Below are positions 57,746-64,000 of a stretch of 64,000 nt of DNA, one piece after another. How positions within the stretch are numbered: position 1 is the stretch's first letter; every line of letters begins with the position of its first letter. The DNA comes from CAXXOK01 sp035353615 (lineage in GTDB: Bacteria; Bacillota; Clostridia; Christensenellales; Aristaeellaceae). The notes under the pieces were generated by a model that was not told the DNA's origin, made no database searches, and was given only the letters and a program-made list of their open reading frames with translations. The DNA is taken from contig DAOPZY010000013.1 of NCBI GenBank assembly GCA_035353615.1, positions 8,967-72,966 of the forward strand. The letters run 5' to 3'. The translations under genes and the position numbers were made by a program.

Positions 57746-58288
57746 TTATTTGCCGGTCTTGCCTTCCTTGCGGCGAATGTGCTCATCCGTGTACTTGATG
57801 CCCTTGCCCAGGTAGGGTTCGGGTTTGCGGATGGCGCGGATATCGGCTGCAAGGTTGCCTACCTGCTGCTTGTTGATGCCCTTAACCACAATCGTGGTCT
57901 GGTTGGGCGTTTCAAAGGTGATATTCTCAGGGGCTTCCAGCACCACAGGGTGGGAGAAGCCGATCGAGATGTTGAGCTTTTTGCCGCCTTCGGCCTGGGC
58001 GCGGTAACCCGTGCCAACCAGCTCCAGCGACTTGGAAAAGCCGTCGGTCACGCCCACAACCATGTTGTGCACAAGGCTGCGGTACAGGCCGTGCATGGCT
58101 TTATGCGGCTTCGCCTCGGAGGGGCGATGCAGCGTGAGAACACCGTTTTCCTGTTTAAGCGTGATTTCGGGGTTCACCGCCTGGGTCAGCGTCCCTTTGG
58201 GGCCTTTGACCGTTACGGTGTTATTCTCGTCCACATGGACCGTCACGCCCGCAGGGACTGTGATCGGAAGTTTTCCGATTCGAGACAT
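57746..58288 (-). CDS. rplF: 50S ribosomal protein L6
   Basis: L6 of 180 residues with its two related domains: MSRIGKLPITVPAGVTV at the start, and the C-terminal rRNA-binding block with IRKPEPYLGKGIKYTDEHI and RRKEGKTGK. Regular spc order. Confidence 0.98.
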   Translation of the reverse strand: MSRIGKLPITVPAGVTVHVDENNTVTVKGPKGTLTQAVNPEITLKQENGVLTLHRPSEAKPHKAMHGLYRSLVHNMVVGVTDGFSKSLELVGTGYRAQAEGGKKLNISIGFSHPVVLEAPENITFETPNQTTIVVKGINKQQVGNLAADIRAIRKPEPYLGKGIKYTDEHIRRKEGKTGK

Positions 58289-58314
58289 TGTCTTACACCT
58301 CCATTGCGTGTCGG

Positions 58315-58713
58315 TTACCAGATGTAGGCGAGCACTTCGCCGCCGATCATTTGCTTGCGGGCCTCTTTATCCGTCATCAGACCCTTGCTGGTCGAGATGA
58401 TTGCGATGCCCAGGCCGCCCAACACCTTGGGCAGCTCGCCGCCCTTTGCGTACACGCGCAGGCCGGGCTTGGAAATCTTTTTCAGGCCGGAGATCACAGG
58501 CTGCTTGCCGTTGACATATTTCAGCGTGATCTTGATGCTGCCCTGAGGGCCGTCATCCACGAAATCGATGGATTTCACATAACCTTCCGTCAGCAGGATC
58601 TTGGCAATCGCCTTCTTGGTGTTGCTGGCGGGCAGGACAACCGCGTCATGCTTAGCCACTTGCGCGTTGCGAATGCGGGTCAGCATATCGGCGATGGGAT
58701 CATTCATTACCAT
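58315..58713 (-). CDS. rpsH: 30S ribosomal protein S8
   Basis: S8, 132 residues, binding the central domain of 16S rRNA and usually the operon's translational repressor. NDPIADMLTRIRNA and the ending ISTSKGLMTDKEARKQ are typical. GGAGG is 7 bases before the first ATG; an internal ATG two codons later is also possible. Confidence 0.98.
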   Translation of the reverse strand: MVMNDPIADMLTRIRNAQVAKHDAVVLPASNTKKAIAKILLTEGYVKSIDFVDDGPQGSIKITLKYVNGKQPVISGLKKISKPGLRVYAKGGELPKVLGGLGIAIISTSKGLMTDKEARKQMIGGEVLAYIW

Positions 58714-58741
58714 GATGGAACCTCCTTCCGTTCTTTCCCGC

Positions 58742-58927
58742 TTACCAACTGGCCTTGCGGACGCCGGGGATCTGGCCCTTGTAAGCCAGTTCTCTGAAGC
58801 AGATGCGGCAGATACCGTACTTGCGCAACACCGAGTGCGGGCGACCGCACAGCCGGCAACGCGTATAGGCCCGAGTGGAGAACTTGGGGGCTCTTGCCTG
58901 CTTGATCTTCATGCTTGTTTTAGCCAC
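58742..58927 (-). CDS. rpsN: 30S ribosomal protein S14, zinc type
   Basis: The short (61-residue) type Z form of S14. The zinc ligands are in CRLCGRPHSVLRKYGICRIC, two CxxC pairs. MAKTSMKIKQARAPKFSTR is the usual start. Confidence 0.98.
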   Translation of the reverse strand: MAKTSMKIKQARAPKFSTRAYTRCRLCGRPHSVLRKYGICRICFRELAYKGQIPGVRKASW

Positions 58928-58948
58928 AGTATTTTTCTCCCTTCAAGC

Positions 58949-59491
58949 TTACTGAATGTACGGCATGCCGAGGAGGCGGAGCAGTTCCTTGCATTCCTCA
59001 TCGGTCTTGGCCGAGGTAACAAAGATCACTTCCATGCCGCGAACCTTTTCCACCTTGTCGTACTCGATTTCGGGGAAAATCAGCTGGTCGCGCAGGCCCA
59101 GGGAGTAGTTGCCGCGGCCGTCAAAGGCCTTGTCGCTTACGCCACGGAAGTCGCGCACACGCGGTAGGGCGATGTTCACCAGTTTATCCACAAACTCTTC
59201 CATCCGGGCACCGCGCAGGGTCACTTTGGCGCCTACGCTCATGCCCTCGCGGACCTTGAAGTTGGCGATGGACTTGCGGGCTTTGGTAATCATCGGCTTT
59301 TGGCCGCTGATCTGCGCCAGTTCCGCCACAGCCAGCTCCAGGCTCTTGGGGTTGTCCTTGCAATCGCCCAGACCCATGTTGATAACCACTTTATGAATCT
59401 TGGGGATCTGCATCACGTTTTTGTAGCCGAATTTCTGCTGCATGGCAGGTACGGCTTCATTCTGGTACTTATCCTTCAAACGGGTTGCCAT
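58949..59491 (-). CDS. rplE: 50S ribosomal protein L5
   Basis: L5, 180 residues, 5S rRNA binding and contact with P-site tRNA. Marks: LKDKYQNEAVPAM, IHKVVINMGLGD, ALPRVRDFRGVSDKAFDGRG and the C-terminal FVTSAKTDEECKELLRLLGMP. Confidence 0.98.
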   Translation of the reverse strand: MATRLKDKYQNEAVPAMQQKFGYKNVMQIPKIHKVVINMGLGDCKDNPKSLELAVAELAQISGQKPMITKARKSIANFKVREGMSVGAKVTLRGARMEEFVDKLVNIALPRVRDFRGVSDKAFDGRGNYSLGLRDQLIFPEIEYDKVEKVRGMEVIFVTSAKTDEECKELLRLLGMPYIQ

Positions 59492-59505
59492 CTAGCCGCA
59501 CCTCC

Positions 59506-59859
59506 TTACTCAATTTCCATGTTGCAGCGTTTGCAAACACGGACGTTTTTGAGAATTTTTTCACCCTTGTCGTTCTCGATTTCCATATGCTTGTGGCCAA
59601 CGCGGGTGGCTTTGCCGCACTTGGGGCAAATCAGCATCACGTTGGAAGCGTCAAGCGCGCGTTCCTTCTGGTAAATTCCGCCCGGCTGATCCTGGCGGCG
59701 GGATTTACGGTGCTTGCTAACGAACGCAACGCCTTCCACAACGACCTTGCCGGCCTTGGGGAGTACGGTCAGAATCTTGCCCTGCTTGCCCTTGATACCT
59801 TCGGGCCCGGAGATGACAACGACCTGATCGTTCTTTTTCACATGAACCTTCGCAATCAT
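59506..59859 (-). CDS. rplX: 50S ribosomal protein L24 with zinc-ribbon tail
   Basis: L24, 117 residues. A KOW start (KVHVKKNDQVVVISGPEGIKG) and GGIYQKERALDASNVMLICP are followed by a C-terminal extension with two Cys pairs, CPKC and CKRC, which are absent from many shorter L24 but common in Clostridia. It initiates early large-subunit assembly. Confidence 0.98.
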   Translation of the reverse strand: MIAKVHVKKNDQVVVISGPEGIKGKQGKILTVLPKAGKVVVEGVAFVSKHRKSRRQDQPGGIYQKERALDASNVMLICPKCGKATRVGHKHMEIENDKGEKILKNVRVCKRCNMEIE

Positions 59860-59873
59860 TTGTCAATCCTCCA

Positions 59874-60242
59874 TTACAGCACTTCGGGAGCAAGCGAAAC
59901 GATCTTCATGAAAGATTTTTCGCGCAGCTCGCGTGCCACAGGTCCAAAGATACGGGTGCCCTTGGGCATCTTTTCCTCGTTGATGAGTACGGCGGCGTTA
60001 TCGTCAAAACGGATATAGCTTCCGTCCGGGCGGCGCTTCTGCTTGCGCATGCGCACGATAACGGCCTTCACGACATCGCCTTTTTTCACGGCGGCGCCGG
60101 GCGTAGCGCTCTTGACGCTGGCCACGATCACATCGCCGATGGAACCGTCGCGGCGGAAGGAACCGCCGAGCACGCGGATGCACATGATTTCCTTTGCGCC
60201 GGAGTTATCGGCTACTTTAAGTCGCGTTTGCGGCTGGATCAT
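59874..60242 (-). CDS. rplN: 50S ribosomal protein L14
   Basis: L14, 122 residues. MIQPQTRLKVADNSGAKEI at the start and GTRIFGPVARELREKSF near the end are nearly invariant in bacteria. GGAGG precedes the ATG. The frame continues upstream but outside the family. Confidence 0.98.
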   Translation of the reverse strand: MIQPQTRLKVADNSGAKEIMCIRVLGGSFRRDGSIGDVIVASVKSATPGAAVKKGDVVKAVIVRMRKQKRRPDGSYIRFDDNAAVLINEEKMPKGTRIFGPVARELREKSFMKIVSLAPEVL

Positions 60243-60415
60243 ACGGTTTTCCTCCTTGTTGGGATCGGATGGCTTTGAAAGCCTTCCGCAATTGGGATTC
60301 GGAGCGCCCATCGGCGGCGGTGTGTTGCCGACGAGGGCAATTTTTCAGATCGCCGGGGGCCGTCCGCGTTCGCCGTGAGGCGGAGGGTCGCGGGCCGCAA
60401 GCGGCTTTCCAACCC
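60243..60415. other. unusually long spacer between rplN and rpsQ
   Basis: 173 bases, against roughly 0-30 for other spacers in this operon. It is GC-rich, contains no frame with a start and ribosome binding site, and no clear promoter or terminator. Confidence 0.4.
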
Positions 60416-60676
60416 TTACTTGGCCTTTTCGATGATCTCAACCAGGCGCCAGTGCTTATCCTTGCTCAGCGGACGGGTTTCCATCACGCGCACGGTATCG
60501 CCGATACCGCACTCGTTGTTCTCGTCGTGCGCTTTAAGCTTGTTGGTCTGGTTCATGATCTTGCCGTAAAGCGGATGACGCACGCGCTCTTTGATCTCCA
60601 CGACGATGGTTTTGTCCATCTTATCGCTTACGACCATGCCCACGCGGGTCTTGCGAAGTCCTCTTTGTTCAGACAT
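60416..60676 (-). CDS. rpsQ: 30S ribosomal protein S17
   Basis: S17, 86 residues: RKTRVGMVVSDKMDKTIVV, the KAHDENNECGIGDTVRVMET core and RPLSKDKHWRLVEI. The second ATG was chosen because AAGGAGG lies 10 bases before it; the first ATG of the frame is upstream of that site. Confidence 0.97.
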   Translation of the reverse strand: MSEQRGLRKTRVGMVVSDKMDKTIVVEIKERVRHPLYGKIMNQTNKLKAHDENNECGIGDTVRVMETRPLSKDKHWRLVEIIEKAK

Positions 60677-60712
60677 TGAAGCGGCTGCCTCCTTCATATA
60701 GAGTCGAGCTCA

Positions 60713-60913
60713 TTACTGAGCCTCTTTCTGTTCAAGCTGACGAAGGGCGGTCAACACACGGGCGATGTCACGCTTTACACCCTTGATGACCATCGTGTTT
60801 TGCAGTTGACCGGTTGCGAGCTGAAAACGAAGGTTGAACAGCTCTTCCTTAAGTTCTTTGGCTTTGCTTTCCAGCTCCGCCTTGTTTAACACGAGAAGCT
60901 CATTGGCCTTCAT
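60713..60913 (-). CDS. rpmC: 50S ribosomal protein L29
   Basis: L29, 66 residues, at the tunnel exit. ELESKAKELKEELFNLRFQ and KRDIARVLTALRQ are the family helices. Its ATG overlaps the rplP stop codon. Confidence 0.97.
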   Translation of the reverse strand: MKANELLVLNKAELESKAKELKEELFNLRFQLATGQLQNTMVIKGVKRDIARVLTALRQLEQKEAQ

Positions 60914-61350
60914 TTCGCTTCACCACCCGCTTCGATGTTCTTGTCCTCGCGCTTCAGGATCTTCGTCTTGATAGGCAGCTTGTGCCCGGCCAGACGGAGA
61001 GACTCCAGCGCCATTTCATCGCCAACGCCCGACACTTCGAAAAGCACGCGGCCGGGCTTGACGACTGCAACCCAGTACTCAGGGGAGCCTTTGCCGGAAC
61101 CCATGCGGGTTTCCGCGGGTTTCTCGGTTACGGGCTTGTCGGGGAAAATCTTGATCCAAACCTGACCGCCGCGCTTGGTGTAACGGGTCAGGGCGATACG
61201 GGCGGCCTCGATCTGCTGGCTGGTAATCCAGGCCGGCTCGAGGGCCACCAGGCCATACTCACCGTAGGCAATGAAGTTGCCACGATGGGCTTTGCCCTTC
61301 ATGCGGCCGCGGAAAACGCGACGGCGCTTGACTCTTTTAGGCATCAACAT
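60910..61350 (-). CDS. rplP: 50S ribosomal protein L16
   Basis: L16, 146 residues, near the A-site tRNA. MLMPKRVKRRRVFRGRMKG, TRYTKRGGQVWIKIFPDKP and RMGSGKGSPEYWVAVVKPG are diagnostic. The last ~10 residues are an acidic/Lys tail (EDKNIEAGGEAK). Confidence 0.98.
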   Translation of the reverse strand: MLMPKRVKRRRVFRGRMKGKAHRGNFIAYGEYGLVALEPAWITSQQIEAARIALTRYTKRGGQVWIKIFPDKPVTEKPAETRMGSGKGSPEYWVAVVKPGRVLFEVSGVGDEMALESLRLAGHKLPIKTKILKREDKNIEAGGEAK

Positions 61351-61353
61351 AGC

Positions 61354-62028
61354 TTATTTGCCTCCTTCGGTAGCAGCGGCACCCTGCGCTTTCTTGGGCT
61401 TAGGCAGGCGCTGGCCCTTGTAGACCCACACCTTTACGCCCAGACGGCCATAGGTGGTTTTCGCTTCGGCGAAACCGTAATCGATATCGGCGCGCAGCGT
61501 TTGCAGGGGGATGGAGCCTTCGTGATAATGCTCGGTACGGGCGATATCCGCGCCGCCCAAACGGCCGCCCACAGCGCACTTCATGCCCTTGGCGCCGGCT
61601 TTCATGGCGCGCTGCATGCTCTGCTTCATCGCGCGGCGGAAGCTGATGCGTTTTTCCAGCTGCTGGGCGATGTTTTCCGCCACCAACTGGGCGTTGGTTT
61701 CGGGCGTTTTGATCTCCATGATATTCAGGTTCGCGGGCTTGCCCAGGAAGGTTTCGATATCCTTCTTAAGGCTTTCGATGCCCGCGCCGCCGCGGCCGAT
61801 AATCATACCGGGCTTCGCGGTAAAGATGTTGATGGTGATGCGGTTGGCGCTGCGCTCGATATCAATATGGCTGATACCGGTTGCGTAGTACTTCTCCTTG
61901 AGCATTTTGCGAAGCTTGAAGTCCTCAACGAGGTTGTTCGCAAAATCCTTCTTGCCGGCGTACCAGCGGGTGCTCCAGTTGAAGATGACGCCAACGCGAG
62001 CACCATGGGGATTGACTTTCTGACCCAT
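61354..62028 (-). CDS. rpsC: 30S ribosomal protein S3
   Basis: S3, 224 residues, part of the mRNA entry helicase. The KH domain motif IIGRGGAGIESLKKDIE (about residue 75) and the C-terminal KGMKCAVGGRLGGADIART are clear. MGQKVNPHGARVGV is the standard start. Confidence 0.98.
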   Translation of the reverse strand: MGQKVNPHGARVGVIFNWSTRWYAGKKDFANNLVEDFKLRKMLKEKYYATGISHIDIERSANRITINIFTAKPGMIIGRGGAGIESLKKDIETFLGKPANLNIMEIKTPETNAQLVAENIAQQLEKRISFRRAMKQSMQRAMKAGAKGMKCAVGGRLGGADIARTEHYHEGSIPLQTLRADIDYGFAEAKTTYGRLGVKVWVYKGQRLPKPKKAQGAAATEGGK

Positions 62029-62046
62029 TATGGTACCTCCCTTAGC

Positions 62047-62430
62047 TTACTTCTGGTCCAGCACCACGCTGATGTGGCTGGTGCGCTTGAGTATCGGTGA
62101 CGCGCTGCCACGGGAACGGGCAACGAAGCGCTTGAGCGTGGGGCCAGGGTTGGCGTAGACTTCCGCAACATAGAGGGATTTGCGATCCAGCTCATTGTTG
62201 TTTACGGCGTTTGCGATGGCGCTGTTCAGTACTTTCAAAACCACGGGAGCCGCGGCTTTGGGGGTAAATTGCAGGATAGCCAGCGCGTCGTCCACCTTCT
62301 TGCCGCGGATCAGGTCGATGACGATCCTGACCTTGCTGGAAGAAATGCGTACATACTTGGCGTGAGCGGACGGACGAGTGTCACGGGCCGCCATGTGGGC
62401 TTGCGCCTTCTTTTGGGTATTGCTTGCCAT
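62047..62430 (-). CDS. rplV: 50S ribosomal protein L22
   Basis: L22, 127 residues. After an N-terminal extension of ~18 residues come ARYVRISSSKVRIV-like (AKYVRISSSKVRIVIDLIRG) and the tunnel loop region with RFVARSRGSASPILKRTSHI. GGAGTT-type ribosome binding site before the ATG; the upstream frame overlaps rpsS and is ignored. Confidence 0.97.
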   Translation of the reverse strand: MASNTQKKAQAHMAARDTRPSAHAKYVRISSSKVRIVIDLIRGKKVDDALAILQFTPKAAAPVVLKVLNSAIANAVNNNELDRKSLYVAEVYANPGPTLKRFVARSRGSASPILKRTSHISVVLDQK

Positions 62431-62452
62431 GTGTTTACTCAACTCCTTCCGC

Positions 62453-62731
62453 TTACTTGCTGGCGGCAGCCTTTTCACCGGCGTGGCCGCGGAACGTACG
62501 GGTCGGGGCGAACTCGCCCAGCTTATGACCCACCATATCCTCGGTGATGTAAACCGGAACGTGCTTACGGCCGTCATACACCGCGATGGTGTGGCCCACA
62601 AAATCGGGGAAGATAGTGGACGTACGGGACCAGGTCTTGACGACCACTTTCTTGCTCGCCTTATTCATTTCAACAACGCGCTTCATCAGCGCAGATTCCA
62701 CATAGGGACCTTTTTTGATGGAACGGCTCAT
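62453..62731 (-). CDS. rpsS: 30S ribosomal protein S19
   Basis: S19, 92 residues, in the 30S head. SRSIKKGPYVESALMKRV, GHTIAVYDGRKHVPVYI and GHKLGEFAPTRTFRGHA are near-invariant. Confidence 0.98.
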   Translation of the reverse strand: MSRSIKKGPYVESALMKRVVEMNKASKKVVVKTWSRTSTIFPDFVGHTIAVYDGRKHVPVYITEDMVGHKLGEFAPTRTFRGHAGEKAAASK

Positions 62732-62764
62732 GGATGGGCTTCCTCCTTCCTTGGTTGCTTAGGC

Positions 62765-63595
62765 TTACTTGCCCGCGCGCTTGACGATCAGTTTGTTGGA
62801 GTACTTCTTGTGCTTGCGGGTCTTGAGGCCAATCGCAACCTTGCCCCACGGGGTCATGGGAGCCGGCATACCAACGGGGCTCTTGCCCTCGCCGCCGCCG
62901 TGTGGGTGGTCGCAGGGGTTCATGACAACGCCGCGGACGGTGGGGCGGATACCCATATGGCGGGTACGGCCGGCCTTGCCAACGCGAACATTCTCGTGAT
63001 CGGAGTTGCCCACGATGCCGATGGTCGCCAGGGCGTTCAGGGCAACCTTGCGCAGCTCGCCGGAAGGCAGGCGCACGAGGCCGTAGCCGTTTTCCTTGGC
63101 CATCAACTGGGCGCTCATGCCGGCGGAGCGGGCCATCTGGCCGCCGCGGCCGGGCTTGATCTCCACGTTGTGGATCAGGGTGCCAACAGGGATGTTTTCA
63201 ATCGGGAGCGCATTGCCGGGCATAATGTCCGCCGTCGCGCCGCTGACCACTTTGTCGCCCACCTTCAGGCCGTTCGGGGCCAGAATGTAGCGCTTTTCGC
63301 CGTCGGCGTAGATCAGCAGAGCGATGAACGCGCTGCGGTTGGGGTCGTACTCGATGCTGGCAACCTTAGCGGGAATGTCCAGCTTGTTGCGCTTGAAATC
63401 GATTACGCGGTACTTGATCTTGTTGCCGCCGCCCTGATGGCGCACGGTGATTTTGCCCTGCTTGTTGCGGCCGGCATTTTTCTGTTTGTACTCCAGCAAA
63501 GACTTTTCAGGTTTGCTGGTGGTGATTTCCTCGTACGTCAGCACCGACATAAAGCGGCGAGCGGGCGAGGTCGGCTTATAAACGCGAATCGCCAT
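62765..63595 (-). CDS. rplB: 50S ribosomal protein L2
   Basis: L2, 276 residues, needed for subunit joining and the peptidyltransferase centre. GRNKQGKITVRHQGGGNK at the N-terminal domain and RGVVMNPCDHPHGGGEGKSP with the critical His are present. Confidence 0.99.
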   Translation of the reverse strand: MAIRVYKPTSPARRFMSVLTYEEITTSKPEKSLLEYKQKNAGRNKQGKITVRHQGGGNKIKYRVIDFKRNKLDIPAKVASIEYDPNRSAFIALLIYADGEKRYILAPNGLKVGDKVVSGATADIMPGNALPIENIPVGTLIHNVEIKPGRGGQMARSAGMSAQLMAKENGYGLVRLPSGELRKVALNALATIGIVGNSDHENVRVGKAGRTRHMGIRPTVRGVVMNPCDHPHGGGEGKSPVGMPAPMTPWGKVAIGLKTRKHKKYSNKLIVKRAGK

Positions 63596-63615
63596 GGTAT
63601 CTTGTCCTCCCTGCT

Positions 63616-63915
63616 TTATTCGGCCATGCCTTCGAAGAACTCAATGGGCTTGGAGTCCTTCGTCAGCGTAACGTAGGCCTTCTTGATCTCGGGCGTGCGG
63701 CCCGAGGTGCGGCCCTGGGTTTTGATTTTACCCATGGTGCGTACGGTGTTGACCTTGTCAACCTTGATGCCCTTGAACACGCTTTGCAGCGCGAGCTTGA
63801 TCTCGGTCTTGTTGGATTCCGGATGCACGACGAACACATAGCGTTTGTCGGCGAACCCGGCGTAGGATTCCTCGGTCAGCACCGGGCGAATGATAACGTC
63901 ATGGGGATCTTTCAT
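63616..63915 (-). CDS. rplW: 50S ribosomal protein L23
   Basis: L23, 99 residues, docking site at the tunnel exit for trigger factor and SRP. DVIIRPVLTEESY, YVFVVHPESNKTEIK and VNTVRTMGKIK are typical. Its ATG overlaps the rplD stop as ATGA. Confidence 0.98.
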   Translation of the reverse strand: MKDPHDVIIRPVLTEESYAGFADKRYVFVVHPESNKTEIKLALQSVFKGIKVDKVNTVRTMGKIKTQGRTSGRTPEIKKAYVTLTKDSKPIEFFEGMAE

Positions 63916-64000
63916 GCGTAAACCTCCTCTACGCCCTTAAGCGCGTCCTGCGTGAGGATGATCTTGCCGGCCTTCAGGATGTCGTACACGTTGAGCGTGT
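63912..64000 (-). CDS. rplD: 50S ribosomal protein L4, C-terminal end (cut by window)
   Basis: Only the last 28 codons are in the window: TLNVYDILKAGKIILTQDAL followed by KGVEEVYA and TGA. NVYDIL...LT.DAL is the normal L4 ending, and the position before rplW fits the S10 operon. Confidence 0.95.
   Translation of the reverse strand, partial: TLNVYDILKAGKIILTQDALKGVEEVYA

Overview
The window reads as chromosomal DNA of a GC-rich member of the Clostridia (Bacillota). Supporting evidence: strong AGGAGG-type ribosome binding sites with many GTG and TTG starts, a T-box leader in front of metG, sigma-A type promoters with 16-18 bp spacers, zinc-type (CxxC) versions of ribosomal proteins L28, L36, S14 and L24, the Clostridia-type AbrB with a C-terminal Cys pair, FeoB with its small Cys-rich partner, and families such as DUF4364, DUF3842 and C_GCAxxG_C_C. 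The exact genus cannot be told from the sequence alone. No tRNA, rRNA, CRISPR array, transposase or prophage was seen.

Layout. 0-11 kb: mixed housekeeping and secreted proteins (a truncated ABC-F ATPase, a creatininase-family enzyme, a DUF5131 protein, a thioredoxin reductase-like flavoprotein that appears to lack the NADPH motif, two exported proteins, rpmB, tatD-metG behind a T-box, abrB). 11.8-24.1 kb: the most distinctive region. A seven-gene leftward operon encodes one MacB-like ABC transporter (ATPase plus permease), two paralogous pairs of membrane-fusion proteins, and an 1105-residue exported repeat protein. Divergent from it is a response regulator/histidine kinase pair. The shared intergenic region carries two mirror-image pairs of an 8-bp box at exact 11-bp spacing, each 8 bp from a candidate -10 element, so the kinase system very probably controls both itself and the operon.

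24-41 kb: asparaginase, an iron-uptake operon (glycosyltransferase, feoA, feoB, FeoB-associated protein, nrdG), thiN, rplM-rpsI, an RluA-type pseudouridine synthase, a TfoX-like protein, tdk, a DUF4364 protein, a His-less HPr-like protein, dnaA with possible DnaA boxes, a hypothetical protein and a peptidoglycan-binding protein. 41-52 kb: recD2-comF, a leftward group (ECF S component, P-loop kinase-like protein, DUF3842, Mrp-type ATPase, C_GCAxxG_C_C protein) and the classic rimO-pgsA-cinA-recA run. 52.5-64 kb: the S10/spc ribosomal protein operon on the minus strand from rplD (partial) to secY, then adk-map-KOW-infA-rpmJ with its own promoter. The usual following rpsM-rpsK-rpsD-rpoA-rplQ block is absent here.

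A dispersed, hairpin-rich repeat family of about 160-190 bp occurs at gene 3' ends across the window, including two tandem arrays (24.3-24.7 kb and 51.8-52.5 kb). It is non-coding in appearance, although it yields misleading open frames.
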